64,000 nt of DNA. Source: Tricholoma matsutake (lineage: Eukaryota > Basidiomycota > Agaricomycetes > Agaricales > Tricholomataceae). Position 1 is the first letter of the stretch, and the number at the start of each line of letters is the position of its first letter. Shown here one piece after another: positions 22,553-33,400 of the stretch. The notes below the pieces were generated by a model. The model was not told the origin of the DNA. It ran no database searches and was given only the letters and a program-made list of their open reading frames with translations. The stretch spans positions 16,252,337 to 16,316,336 of the forward strand of contig AP026538.1 in NCBI GenBank assembly GCA_026075535.2. Reading direction: 5' to 3'. The translations under genes and the position numbers were made by a program.

Positions 22553-22965
22553 GGTGGTAATGGGGCAGGGGATGCCTCCAGATAGAAGAGCTCAGCCATG
22601 CTGAGCTCCTGAGTATACATGTCCTCACGTTCGAGACTGCGAGTCCATCGTTTATGTGCGACATGGATGTCCTGTGCCCATAGCACACAGTCAATCATTT
22701 GCCTTGAGGCAAGCTCGGGGCTGCTCCCAGCATAGTTGAGGGCCTCTTGCATAGCAAGAGAGTCCTTGTCATCGTCAGGGTTGGAGAGGTCTTCTCTGGC
22801 CCATAGATCTCTAACTGCCCCTAGGGCAGTAGCTACCTCCAGATCGTCTTGTTTGTACTGGGTGTCGTAGTCTTGGACGTCATCGTCATAGATGTCGCCC
22901 GTAATCAGGGAGGGGTTGTGTAGACCCCAGCGTGGTGTTTGGTCTCTGGTTCACCATTTAGGCAT
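22553..22965 (-). pseudogene. S-element ORF (alpha), N-terminal half
   Basis: ATG at 22965 reads MPKW, then TGA at 22951-22953 where other copies have CGA (Arg). It continues with DDVQDYDTQYKQD, LASRQMIDCVLWAQD and SMAELFYLEASPAPLPP up to the break. The single stop and the intact remaining frame show recent decay. Confidence 0.6.
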
Positions 22966-23203
22966 TGAGAGGAAGTTAATGCTAGTAGATGATAGCAGAA
23001 ATCAAAATACGTAGCGTGCCATTGATAACAGTTGGTCCCTTATCTCTATTCCAGGTCCACCTGATACTGCCTCCGAATGCTCCGAGGGGGGAACAGGCCA
23101 CACATCCTGTAGCCCAGTGGTAGAAGATTGAACCTGGGTCATAACACCCCAGAGGAGTGAGCACCGGAGGTAGAGGGATAGTGGTGAAAAGCGGCCACCA
23201 AAG

Positions 23204-23256
23204 TATTTATAAGTGCTGCCCAAAGTGTGATAGCACACTTTGGCGGGCGCTTAAAC
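23204..23256. repeat. ~50-bp palindromic insert, copy a
   Basis: TATTTATAAGTGCTG then CCAAAGTGTG / CACACTTTGG arms around ATAG, then CGGGCGCTTAAA. Present here between CCACCAAAG and CCTAGCC of the S leader. S copies at 21020 and 56485 lack it. Confidence 0.7.
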
Positions 23257-23780
23257 CTAGCCATCAGGGGGCACCATCGCCCGGCCCCTTTTAACAATGG
23301 TGTATTCCAATGGGTAGTCAGTGTAACATGTCTCTAGTAGTAGAAACTCACAGAGCATGGAGGCTGGAAGCCTCCCAGACAACCAGCAATCCAGTGTAGG
23401 TGTCCTTTCCCCTAAGCCAGACCTCCCCCAACTAAACAAGTGCGTCAACTTGGGCGAGCATTGAAGCAGGCATCCCACACCCACTCTAAGCCCCCATAGG
23501 GACATAGACTACTCTTTCATAGACACCACTCACCTAGCCAGGATCCTCGAGGCACAGGGGAATGAGACGAATAGCAGCCATTGTCAAAAACAATGACCGG
23601 GGCATCCACAGAGATCGGATGGACGGATCTCTTAGCAACTCAGGCCAGGCCTGGAGATGCCGAGAGCATTCGTGATGGTGAAACCTGATCGAAGATCGGA
23701 CGAAAATTTCTCGACATTGCTACCAATGTTGAGCAGGAGTGTTTACCACTGTTTATAGTGGTTGTAACAAGTCAAGGAGC

Positions 23781-23971
23781 ACTACAGGGAGTACCAATGC
23801 TGGTGTCTCGGTCCTGAAGTTCAAACTCGAGATCACATTCTGCGTGTCTGCCCATCAGTGGACTGCAAAGCAACTTGTGCAAGCCCCGACACTGTTGAAG
23901 GCTTCTGTGAATTCTTGGACAATAACCCTGCACTCGGGTTGTTCATCCCACTAGTGTGGGAGCCAGGATAG
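23781..23971 (+). pseudogene. LINE ORF2 C-terminus (Cys/His motif)
   Basis: Reads EYQCWCLGPEVQTRDHILRV then CPSVDCKATCASPDTVEGF and ends LDNNPALGLFIPLV ... stop at 23969-23971. The CX1C ... HX4C spacing (CWC, HILRVC) is the C-terminal knuckle typical of LINE ORF2 proteins after RNase H. The start of the protein is missing because an S element is inserted. Confidence 0.65.
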
Positions 23972-24513
23972 GTTGTGCACACAGGGCATATGACCCCCGT
24001 CTGGTTCTGGCTAGTGTAATCGGTATGTCGGGGTGGCTGTAGGGCACCAGACGAGTCTGTTAACCCTCATAAAGGGGGCCCACCCGTGTTCAGGAGCAAC
24101 TGTCAGGGAGGGGGGACACAAATCCAGGTACCGGTTTGGGGAGGTGCCTGAGTGCTTCCAGACCCACTGTTGGTTACGTGTTACGATGACACAGTCAACT
24201 ACGCTTTCCTTTCCGAGCTGAGAGGCTCACGTTGGGGCAGCAGTCTCCCCTAAATCTTGCACTCATACCCATGGAGTCTTGGGGAACATGACATCATCAA
24301 GTCTGGGTTGTTGGTACGCCACCACTGGCAAGTCCGTTTACTCGATAAAGGGGGCCCCCTTAGTGGTCATTGCAGCTATCCAGGTGGTTGGTGCAAAGAT
24401 CAGCAGGAGGAGGACTTGGGCTAGGCATAGTGTACTTTGTTTGTACGTCTCTGCCACAGACTGCGATCGGGTGCCACATTATAAATTTTTGACCCAAAAA
24501 AAAACAAAAAAAA
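23781..24513 (+). mobile_element. LINE (copy C), 3' end with poly(A)
   Basis: Last codons of ORF2, 3' UTR and a tail reading ATTATAAATTTTTGACCC plus A's (to 24513). The UTR holds two hairpin-prone stretches (AAAGGGGGCCCACC, AAAGGGGGCCCCCTTA). Its upstream part is separated by the S element at its left. It was inserted into LINE copy B, which reads on at 24514 in the opposite orientation. Confidence 0.8.
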
Positions 24514-24523
24514 TATGACCAGC

Positions 24524-26780
24524 TTCTTGCATCCCTTACTGCATGCAGCAGAGACGCCTAGTTGGAGAGCAAAAAGTTTGACTTCCAGGGGGGTTCTCCT
24601 CCCAGAAGCTGAAACAATGTGATCTACCTGTTCTCCCTGTCCAAAGACCAGAGCACAGGCAATGGCTTGGAATTTAGCATCAGTGGGCACAGAGGCATCC
24701 ACTGCAATTACGAGAGTGTCTTCCTCCACCTGGGCAGCAGCCCAGGCCTTATCGAGGTCACTCCTGTATGACTTCCTCACCTCGTCCTCCTTGGAGGCAA
24801 GGCAATGAGAGGAGAAGCGAGTGGGGAACAGGTCCTTCACTCTGTTTCCAGGCATGTTTTCTTCCCTGAAGGGGTCCAATTCATTGTCGGGTACAAGGGC
24901 CAGTGCTGTCGCAGATGCAACAGAAGGGCCCTGTAGTGTGAGTGTGTCGAGCACATCCCCTCCCCAAAGACCTAGGCCATGAGGGTGGGTAGTGCCAACG
25001 TGTTTTGCTCCCAAGATGGCTCTCAGGGGGTGAGATGGGGCTAGCAGGGGGGTTCTGAATGCCCCTCTGTCAACTAATCTACGCAGTAACAGTTGCATAG
25101 GCAACAGTCCTGCGATACTTTCCAGTCCACTGATAGGGGTGGTACAGAATGCACTGAGGATCCAGCATGCAGCGATGGACTGCACCTGGGCCAACATCTT
25201 GATGACACCCTTGATGCAAGCGCCTTTGAAGTGCCAAAGTCATAGTCCATATGTCATAATGGGTACAACACATGAATGGTAGAGGAGGTGTTTCTGCATG
25301 GGGGTTAGCCCTCTGACAGAATTGCCAAGCATGCCCATAGCTCTCGCTGTAGTGATAGCCTTGGTGGAGTAAAACCATGTATGCTCCTTGAAAGAGAGTT
25401 TGCAATCAAAGAAGAAGCCAAGGTACCTCCAGGTGACCTTGGGTTTGAGGGGGGAGTCGCCCATGTATGGGGCAAATCCTAAGTCTATCAGTAGAGGAGT
25501 AAAGCTCCTCGACCTCGAGAAATGGAAGATTTCAGACCTGTCATGCTCCAGGACAAGTCCGAGTGAGGTAAATGCCTGGAAGATCCAGCTGTAAGCTTCT
25601 CTGAGAAGGGGGAGGTTGTCCTCCAGCTGTGCAGAGCAGGTGATGAGGGTGCCATCATCCACATAAGACATGAGATCAAGATTTCTGCCTAGATAATCTC
25701 GCTTCTTCTGAAAAGTTTCATAATGGGCGTGAGGTACAATGCCAATAAAACTGGGGACAGGGCAGACCCCTGTCCTACCCCCACATCAGCTGCAAATGAG
25801 ACAGATGAGAAGGCATTCCAGTGTGTCATTTGATGTCAGAGGTGTCCTTGATAAGATGGAAATAGTCGAGTATGGTTTTAATGAGGTCATCTGGCAAGAA
25901 TGCATGGGGCAGAAGAAATCCAGATTATTACTTGTATTGGACATGGATGGATGTGCTCAATGGCCACCAGCATACGATAGACCTCTTTGAAGCTGCTCTC
26001 CAAGATCATGCCTCATGGCCAGTGAATGATTGTATGGTGAAGCAGGAGTTCCAAACCAAGATGCCATCTCACAGTCACCCAGTGACAAAGACTGGATGGG
26101 ATACAACATTTTTTGTTCTTGAAATGGACAATGGTGATGACATAGAGGAAGGTGAAATGTCATGGTCGGATGGTTCTGAGTTTTCTGACTGGATGACTGT
26201 GGCTAATGACAGTGATGTCATTTGTAGGTTGTCCTGCGACCCACAAGGTATGACTGGAAGAAATTCACTACTTGCATAGGGAATCCTGACCGCAAGATAA
26301 TCTCCAGCAGAACCTGGTGGTTCAAGGAGGGGAAGAATTGAGGCCTTGGGCCCATCCCGCTCAGATGAGATGAGTCAGGTATATTCCAGCATCCTCTATC
26401 GAATGCTGGGCAACTCCTCCGAACTGATTGTGCTCAAAGGCCTCATGGGCTACTCCGTCGAACTGAAGCCATCTAGACAACATCTTCTCGACCAACTTTC
26501 CCAGAGTGTTCAGTAGCACTATTGGCCTGAATGACTTAGGGGTAGAATAATTGGGTTTCCCTGGTTTTGGGATAATTACTGACAGGGATTCCTTGAAGTG
26601 TGTTGGCCAGTGGCCAACAGTGATGCACGCCTCAGCGATACGGGTGATAAGCCCTGCCACCTCTGGGTTGCTACACCAGTGTTTTAGGTGCGACCATGTA
26701 ACATGATTGGGACCTGGAGCAGATTGGGAAGAGCATGCGTTGAGCACTTCTTTCATTTCCGTAATGGAGAATGGGACCCA
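24524..26780 (-). pseudogene. LINE ORF2: RT and RNase H fragments
   Basis: Pieces in order of the protein: FKESLSVIIPKPGKPNYSTP and FRPIVLLNTLGKLVEKMLS (RT fingers, 26361-26780); NQFGGVAQ; FFPSLNHQVLLEI (motif A region, about 26330); SYVDDGTLI (catalytic motif C, about 25660); LVLEHDRSEIFHFS (motif D); VTWRYLGFFFDCKLSFKEH (motif E); then GLLPMQLLLRRLVD; and RNase H starting VIAVDASVPTDA (24690-24720) with EVKLFALQLGVSA. Frames change near 25200-25240 and 25672. RNase H is cut at KKLVI by LINE copy C. Confidence 0.75.
25821..26220. other. 400-bp foreign segment inside the LINE RT
   Basis: Removing exactly this stretch restores LINE sequence (GCATTCCA joined to TTTGTAGGTTGTC, compare 37540-37555 on the other strand). 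It is not LINE or S. Near-repeats AGTGTGTCATTTG (25819-25832) and AGTGATGTCATTTG (26211-26224) lie at its ends. On the plus strand it is open for about 115 codons, with Asp/Glu-rich MDNGDDIEEGEMSWSD, and looks like host-derived coding sequence. Origin unknown. Confidence 0.55.
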
Positions 26781-28121
26781 TTTTTTTTTTTTTTGGGTCA
26801 ACAATTTATAATGCGGGGCTCGATCGCAGTCCACGGAGCAGGGTACAAACTTGGGTACTACTATATCTATGCATTCCCCTCACCCATCTCCCACCCTAGT
26901 CCTCATTTTAGCCACTTTAGGCAGGCAGTGCCACAGACGTTGTCCTCTCAGACAGGAAAGGCAATAATCTGGAGGGGGAGCACCCACTCCCGAAGCTAGC
27001 CATGAGATTGCCCGCTGGTGCAAACTGGTCTCCTGGCCACATATCCAACCGAAGTCAGATCAGGCGCAGTGGTGTCACTTCACCGTAAATCCCCCCTTGC
27101 AGGAGGAATAACCAACTGCCTACTCCCAGCCAATGAGGATTGACCACCCCGGACAAATGAGGTGGACCATCACTGTGCCTGCGCACGAGTGACAGAAATG
27201 TGGTAGCTGGTTATTCACCGGAACTACCATAGGCAGGGGGCCAAAGCCCCCTTCGAGCAAATGCACTGCAAGCACATGCACTTGATAGCAATTTCCCCCC
27301 CGCAGCGGGGAGAACGTAAAGGGCAGCGACATTTGTCACCAACCCAACAGCAGCCAGCGGACTGGCAGTGATGGGTGTGGAGCGGGATACCCCACACAAG
27401 TAACGGCACAGCCATCTGTAATAACAACGGCCCTGTACTAGGGACAAGGGTTCCCCAGATTGGAGCTCTGTTGGAGCTGTTGGCATCGCCACATAGGAAG
27501 CTGGGACAGCTGACAGAGGTGTAAGATCATTGGAATGATCATCTCTGGTTGTCCGTTTGGGCATTAAGAGCAAGTTAGTACTGGTATATGATGCTAGTGA
27601 TCGAAATACACAGCATGCAGTGTAAGCGAGAGCCTCCTGCCTAGCGAGAGAGTCCTCGTAGTCATTAGGGTCGGGGAGGTCCTCCCCAGCCCACAGATCT
27701 CAAACTGCCTAGGGCAGCTGCTACCTCCAGTTCGTTCTGTGAGAACCAGGTGTCGTAGTCTTGGGCATCATCACCAATGATGTCACCCATAATCAAGGTG
27801 GGGTCATGAAGGCCCCAGTGTGTGGTTTGGTCTCTGTTCGGCTGTTTGGGCATTGGGAGTGAGTTAGCACAGGTAAATGATGATAAGAGTCAAAGTACGT
27901 AGCGTGAAGTCAATAACAGGTGGCCCCTTGCCTCAGTTCCGGGTCCACCTGATGCAGCCTCCAAATGCTCCGAGGGGGCAGGCAGGCCACACATCCTGCT
28001 GCCTGGTGGGAGAAGATCGAACCCAGGTCATAACACCCCAGAGGAGTGAGCACCGGAGGTGAGGAGTTGGTGGTGAAACACGGCCACCAGAGCATTGACC
28101 TAGCCATCAGGGGGCACCGTC
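26781..28121 (-). mobile_element. S retroposon, gamma, 3' part (minus)
   Basis: Poly(T) at 26781-26794, GGGTCAACAATTTATAATGC, S 3' UTR, the two-piece gamma ORF (27211-27573 and 27665-27853), then the leader up to GGGGGCACCGTC. There it is cut and joined to the 5' end of a plus-strand S. The missing 5' piece is not found on the far side of that S, so this is not a simple nested insertion. Confidence 0.7.
27211..27853 (-). pseudogene. Broken S-element ORF (gamma)
   Basis: 27665-27853 starts MPKQPNRDQTTHW and contains DDAQDYDTWFSQNELEVAAA. 27211-27573 has the second start (MPKRTTRDDHSND) and the C-terminal ELQSGEPLSLVQ. Same architecture as 1920-2565: start segment duplicated, central part missing. 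Sharing this structure among copies means the gamma form itself was copied, not decayed separately each time. Confidence 0.55.
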
Positions 28122-28127
28122 GGGAAC

Positions 28128-30378
28128 GCTCCTTGACTTGTTACAACCACCATAAACAGTGGTAAACACTCCTGCTCGATGTTGGTAGCAATGCCAAGAC
28201 TCCAATTTTTGTCCGATTTTCGATCGGATTTCGCCATCATGAACGCTCTCGGCGTCGCCAGGCCTGCCCTGATTTGCTAAGAGATCCGTCCATCCAATCC
28301 CCAGGGATGCCCCAGTCATTGTTTTTGACAATGGCTGCTATTCGTCTCATTCCCCTGTGCTTCGAGGATCCTGGCTAGGTGAGTGGTGTTGACGAAAGAG
28401 TAGTCTGGGTCCCTCTGGGGGCTTAGAGTGGGTGTGGGATGCCTACTTCAATGCTCACCCAAGTTGTCGCATTCGTTTAGCTGGGGGAGGTCTGGCTTGG
28501 GAGGAGGGACATTTTCACTGGACTGTTGGTCATCTGCAAGGCTTCCAACCTCCATGCCCTGTGAGTCTCTAGTACTAGAGACATGCTACACTGACTACCC
28601 ACTTGGAATACACCGTCGTTAAAAGGGGCCAGGTGACGGTGCCCCCTGAGGGCTAGGACAACACTCTGGTGGCCACTTTTCACCACCATCATCATACCTC
28701 CGGTGCTTAACCCCCCTGGGGTGCTACGACCCGGGTTCAATCGTCCCTCCCAATCGGCAGCAGGATGTGCGGCCTGCATGCCCCCTCGGAGCATCTGGAG
28801 GTTGTGTTGGGTGGACCCGGAACTGAGATAAGGGACCGTCCGTTATCGTTATCACGCTATGTATCTTGACTTCTACCATCATCTACTTTTGCTAAATCAT
28901 CCTCAATGCCCTCTGCAAACCGTAGAGTGCAAATTTGACACTGGGTGGCACACAGTGACCCCCTCTTACGCACCAATTTCGACGTTGCAGACTTCGACGA
29001 TGACTATCTCCCAGAGTTCGGTCACATCTCTCTGGGCAGATGGGACTCTGATGTGGACAACCAGCTCCACAATCTATGGTCGGAGGACAACTCCTCTGAC
29101 CTATCAGAAGTTGACGACTCTTCCAACGGTGGAGACATCAAATTTATCCCAGGTCTCACTGAGCTAGCCTCGCAGGAGACTATAAACTGCATCTTGTGGT
29201 CACAGCAGGTGGCCAACGATACGAGTAATCTGGCTCTCGAGCTTGGGCTTGAGGCCAACAACAATTGGGAGCTCGGCATCACCGAGCTCCTCTATCCAGA
29301 GGGGCAGCAGGAGCAATCTGCGCTGCCCCTCCCCACATCACCGGGTTCATCCGCCATCCCAGAGTTGGTGGAGGATGAGCCTCCATTGTCGAGAGATGAG
29401 AGGGTGGAAATAACATCCGCCTCTCATGGCTTTCTACACTTACTGGAGGCTATGACGATCTTTGTCGGTACCGTCCAAGTATCCACCGTTCTGCTCATAG
29501 AGAGGAACGCATGGCGCCAGATGGCCTGGGAACTATTCACAACCACCTGGCGATTGTCTGAGCCAATGTTGGCAGAACTAGCAGCTGCCGGATTGCCTCT
29601 CAATCTCACGTCACCGGCAGCCTTCAGGGCTTCCTACGCGGCTAGGCAGGCAGCTCATGCAGAGCTCCATCATGAGGAACCCTCATCCTCATCATGATGC
29701 CATCATCCTCGAGGCCCTCAGAGACAGCCGTGCCGCAACCAATAGGGGAACAACCCTCCACAACCACGCCCACCAAATAATTGGTGGCTGATATGGGGAT
29801 AGTGACATGTTGTCGCTTCCCTCCACTTTCCCCCCACTATGGGGGGGACATTGTCATCGAGTGCATGCACATGTCGGCATTTGCTTGAAGGGGGGCCTTA
29901 GCCCCCTGCCTATGGTAGTTCCGGTGAATAACCAGGTGAACAACCAGCTACCACATCTCTGTCACTCGTGCGCAAGCACGGTGATGGTCCACCCTGTTCG
30001 TCCGGGGTGGTCAATCCTCGTTGGCTGGAAGTAGGCAATCGGTTATTCCTCCCGCAAGGGGGGATTTACGGTGAATTGACACCACTGCACCTGATCTGAC
30101 TTCGGTTGGATATGTGGCCGGGGGACCGGTTGGTACCAGTGGGCGATCTAATGGCTAGCTTCGGGAGGGGGAGGCTCCCCCTCCAGATTATTGCCTTTCC
30201 TGGCTGAGAGGCCAATGTCTGTGGCACTGCCCACCTAAAGTGGCCAAAATGAGGACCTGGGTGGGAGATGGGCGAGGGGAACGCGTAGATATAGTAGTAC
30301 CCTAGTTTGTACCCCGCTCCGCGGACTGCAATCGAGCCCCGCGTTATAAATTGTTGACCAAAAAAAAAAAAAAAAAAA
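28128..30378 (+). mobile_element. S retroposon, beta subfamily, full length
   Basis: Starts GCTCCTTGACTTGTTACAAC at 28128 and ends with TTATAAATTGTTGACC plus poly(A) to 30378; about 2.25 kb. It lies between a cut gamma S (left) and LINE copy B (right). No target duplication matches across it, so one boundary is recombinant. It carries the least interrupted beta ORF in the window. Confidence 0.75.
28906..29697 (+). CDS. S-element ORF (beta), nearly intact
   Basis: The family start is ATG at 28906 (MPSANRRV), with a TGA about nine codons later. The next ATG at 28945 opens 250 codons to 29697. Blocks: DFDDDYLPEFGHISLGRWDS; an acidic stretch; LASQETINCILWSQQ; LGLEANNNWELGITELLYPE; IPELVEDEPPLSRDERVEI; MTIFVGTVQVSTVLLIERNA; AWELFTTTWRLSEPMLAELA; PLNLTSPAAFRASYAARQAA. 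The same blocks in the same order occur in alpha, while the N-terminal third differs. Acidic, without membrane segments. Family unknown; possibly an RNA- or RT-associated protein, but that is a guess. Confidence 0.65.
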
Positions 30379-31225
30379 TGATGGTAGGTTTCTTTGACGA
30401 ATCCAGGACATAAGGTCCCAGGGTTGTCTGTTCATGGTGGCCACTTCTTGGATATGATCATTGAAGAAGTTGCATTTTACATGTCGCATGACTTTGTGGT
30501 ACAACTTCCAGTCCCCCTCATCTTGGGTGGCTCTGTAAGTGTCCAATGCACCTTTGCATTCATCAGTCCACCACCCTTTGGACAACTTGCCTAAGTGAGA
30601 TTCCTTAGCGTGGTTATCCCACGCCTTCTTTAAAATTGTTGATATCACTGAAGTGACATCATCGATTTCTGCTGAAGTATTTCCGTGCCACTGAAGCCAC
30701 AGATTTAAAGCAGAGGAGACAGCATTGAGATATGATGCTTCCTCCTCGGATCCTTTTTTGATTGACCACTTGGTGACCGGGACCAGGGATCCCAGACCAG
30801 GTAGTGTCAGTGTCAGGGGAGCATGGTCAGATGGACCCCTGGCTTCTGGGATGATATTGCAATACAACACAAATCTTAGATCTGTGGGTATGAACATTAG
30901 GTCGATCACCGTGGGGTGAAAGCCCTGTTGTGGGGGAAAATGGGTGGGTCCCTCCACAGTGGGGAGGGCCCTCGTTAGGCCTAGTGCCATTGCCGTTTCT
31001 ACTAAGTGGTCGGCATGAATGGAGTGTTCAGGCCCCTGGGGGTCCCAGGAGGTGTGTCTCACGTTGAAATCGCCACACATGAAGTGTAGTCGAGGGATCG
31101 TCATGACACTTTCATACAAGAGTGTGATGGCTGAGTGTTGGCTGTCCGAATAGACATTAGCAAGTAGCATGACATCTTCCTCTATTCCCAAGGAAAATAG
31201 AACGAAGTTTAGGGCACCCCTTGTG
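30379..31225 (-). mobile_element. LINE (copy B), endonuclease part (minus)
   Basis: Continuation of copy B beyond the S elements, from the EN-RT linker (left) into the endonuclease. The 5' side fades out near 31200-31225 (FVLFSLGIEEDVM), where LINE similarity becomes weak, so this copy is 5' truncated. Confidence 0.7.
30379..31225 (-). pseudogene. LINE ORF2: APE-type endonuclease fragment
   Basis: Open without stops from LFSLGIEEDVMLLANVY to the linker SWIRQRNLPS. Catalytic motifs of the exonuclease-endonuclease-phosphatase fold are present: MCGDFNVRHTSWDP (GDFN), VIDLMFIPTDLR, and SDHAPLTLTLPG (catalytic His). The N-terminal QNVNRN and QEPP motifs are missing because of the 5' truncation. 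The long open frame makes this one of the younger fragments. Confidence 0.7.
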
Positions 31226-32254
31226 GGATGCACTATTGGGGACTTCAGGAGTTTTCATTGGGGAGCATTGCCCTGACTACTCGCCCCTATTGACTATCAG
31301 CGGTGGAGGTCAGCCTCACTATGGGCCCATAGGCCCTCCCCATTTGATGCAGCTTGACATCATTGCTTAGCAGATTCCCTCGCTAATTCTGGGAGGGCAC
31401 CAAGCTCATCAATGTCTTACATGATCAGGCCCCCAGGAGGCACCGTTACCCGGCCCCTTTTTACAATGGTGTATTCTAAGGATAGCTGATCTCCCATATT
31501 GGGTAGAAGTCAACTGCCTCGCACTTGATACAACTGAGATATCACCCTAGATGGCCCCAACACTATGGAATCAACTTAAGCCCACACCCCCGCCTATTAT
31601 TCAGGAGTGGACCAACAGTGGATTTAGTTCTCTCGAGCCCAGGGAGGGGGACTACCCCATCTGGCTATGGCCTGGTGGTGCTACGGTGCTACCCATTCCT
31701 GCTTTTCCCGTTCCCAGGCATGTGGTTTGCTGATGCTATTAGCGTGGATCCCCATATGTCCCAGATCACTGTCTTGCCATGAGCCAACCAGCTTGTGCAT
31801 CCCCGAAAGGAGCCGGAGTTGTTTCACCCATAGCAATCCAAGATCTGCCATATGAGTTACTACCCATGACTAACCTCCCACCACATGTTTGTCATGCTCA
31901 TGGGAGCTGGGTATCCTGTCAATCCCATTTCAGATTGTCGGATTGTTATCACCCCGATTCCCAGTCTTATTGTCCCCTATCCTTTTGGTCCCTAAGGGGC
32001 ATCACCACATATGGCTACTTGGGGTTACAGATCTCCAGGCACTCCAGCGGCTTTTTTATGTGGTTCTCACCCACGGGCTCTATTGTTACCTTTCATTGAT
32101 CTGATCACAGGGGCGCCAGTATCCCAGCTGCAAACTGGCTTTACCAAGGCCGGACCATTAGTGATTACCTTTCACATGGGTTAGTCAGTGCAGTCACATG
32201 ATGTCATCGGATCCTCCCACGTCTGACAATCCGTGGTGGTCACAACCTTGTATC
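31226..32254. other. Unresolved insert between two LINE copies
   Basis: Not LINE. 31431-31480 is S leader-like in minus sense (AGGCACCGTTACCCGGCCCC, AATGGTGTATTCTAAGGA). 31551-31733 and 31779-32099 are open on the plus strand, with Pro-rich readings (MAPTLWNQLKPTPPPIIQEW; SRHSSGFFMWFSP) in different frames. I recognise no family. With the tRNA-like head at its right end it may be one ~1.1-kb element on the minus strand. Confidence 0.4.
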
Positions 32255-32352
32255 ATAGGTAGTTGCATGAGAAGGAATCAAACCCCCAACCTTTTGGCAG
32301 TGCACATGCTGCCAGGAGCAGGCAGCAATATAAGCGCTACACCACCTGCCCC
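32255..32352 (-). repeat. tRNA-like head (SINE-type), minus strand
   Basis: On the minus strand: A-box-like TGGTGTAGCGC close to 32344, CATGTGCA in the middle, and B-box-like GGTTTGATTCC near 32275-32285. It abuts LINE copy A at 32353. Spacing resembles the heads at 1382-1456 and 4632-4712. A functional tRNA seems unlikely because no clean acceptor stem forms. Confidence 0.5.
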
Positions 32353-32355
32353 TTT

Positions 32356-33395
32356 TTTGCATGTCTCATGACTTTGCAATATTGTTTCCAGTCCTCTCCC
32401 TCTTGGGAGAGTCTGAATGTGTCTAGTGTGTCTATGCATTCTTCCGGCCACCATCCTTTGGATGCTTTGCCTAGACGTGATTCCTTGGCATGGTCGTCCC
32501 ATGCCTTGGTTAAGATCACTGATATTGCTGCAACAATTTCATCAATCTCTGCCACTGTGTTCCCATGCCATTCTAGCCACGGGTTTAATGCGGAAGAGAC
32601 AGCATCCAAGTATGACACCTCCTCTTTGGATCCTTTTTTAATGGACCACTTGGTGACCGGAACCAAAGATCCCGGACCAGGCAGTGTGACTGTCAGGGGG
32701 GCATGGTCAGATGTCCTTCTGGCTTCTGGTAAAATCTTGCAGTACAGCACGAATCTGAGATCTGTGGGTACAAACATCAGGTCAATCACTGGGGTGAAGG
32801 CCCTGTTGTGGGGGGAAGTGTGTGGGTCCTTCCTTGATGGGGAAGGCCCTTGCTAAGCCTAAAGCCGTAGCTGATTCCACTAAGTGATCAGCATGAATTG
32901 AGTGCTCAGGCCCTTGGGGATCCCAGGAGGCATGGCATATGTTGAAGTCTCCACACATAAAGTGCAGGCATGGGAGTGCCATGACACTTTCATAGAGAAG
33001 CGTGGTGGCTGTGTGTTGCCTGTCTGAATAGACGTTTGCCAGAAGTATGATGTCATCTGCTATTCCCAGAGAGAAGAGGAGGATGTCACAGTGATTGATC
33101 AGGTCTCAGCGGAGGTGTGGTCTAAGATTTGTGATGCTGTTTGCAACATACACAGTGACACATGGGGGGGTGTCAACCCCTGATGGGCACACCAGCAGGC
33201 TCCAATTTGGGCTCATGGGTGCACCTATAACATCCTCCCCTTCCCTGTTGTGGGTGGAGGGGGCTTGTCTTATGAGCCGCCAAGGTGGCTCTTGGATGAA
33301 AAGCAAATTGTAATCATCCACTAGATCTGCCAGTAATGTGTCCAAGTAACCATAATTTCTGTTTACATTTTGACTAAATACTCATAGACGAGGGA
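32356..33395 (-). pseudogene. LINE ORF2: endonuclease, frameshifted
   Basis: From right to left: QNVNRNYGYLDTLLADLVDD; LLFIQEPPWRLIRQAPS (catalytic Glu); LLVCPSGVDTPPC; MCGDFNICHASWDPQG (GDFN intact); MIDLMFVPTDLR; SDHAPLTVTLPG; then the linker ending at RHAK. A frameshift near 33070-33100 separates the first 79 codons, and another near 32785 lies between GLHP and MIDLM. A TGA sits just before QNVNRN. Catalytic residues are all present, so decay is by frameshift. Confidence 0.7.
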
Positions 33396-33400
33396 GTGAC

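Larger units (their letters stand above)
22553..23780 (-). mobile_element. S retroposon, alpha, 5' half only (minus)
   Basis: Runs from the middle of the ORF (FYLEASPAPLPP at the left edge) to its 5' end at about 23780 (complement of CTCCTTGACTTGTTACAACC). The 3' half is absent: at 22552 the sequence becomes the poly(A) of the plus-strand S. Its 5' side interrupts a LINE that continues at 23781. The leader contains the ~50-bp palindromic insert (23204-23256). Confidence 0.75.
24514..26780 (-). mobile_element. LINE (copy B), RT and RNase H part (minus)
   Basis: Minus-strand LINE running from RNase H (left) to the N-terminal side of RT (right, ITEMKEVLNACSSQSAPGPN). It is interrupted on the left by LINE copy C, internally by a 400-bp foreign segment (25821-26220), and on the right by S elements (26781-30378). 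It continues with endonuclease sequence at 30379-31225. About 170 bp of LINE is missing between the two S-flanking ends. Confidence 0.75.

Noticed and set aside
22191..22694. Minus-strand 167-codon ORF with a phenylalanine run
   Set aside because: It is read through a poly(A) tail from S UTR into the antisense of another S ORF; the Phe run is the translated poly(T).
26781..30378. Twin-priming inversion of a single S insertion
   Set aside because: Twin priming gives one poly(A) and an inverted 5' segment; here both halves have their own poly(A) tails and belong to different subfamilies (gamma and beta).
31551..32099. Protein-coding gene on the plus strand
   Set aside because: Two short ORFs in different frames, Pro-rich, with no motif; kept only as an unresolved stretch.
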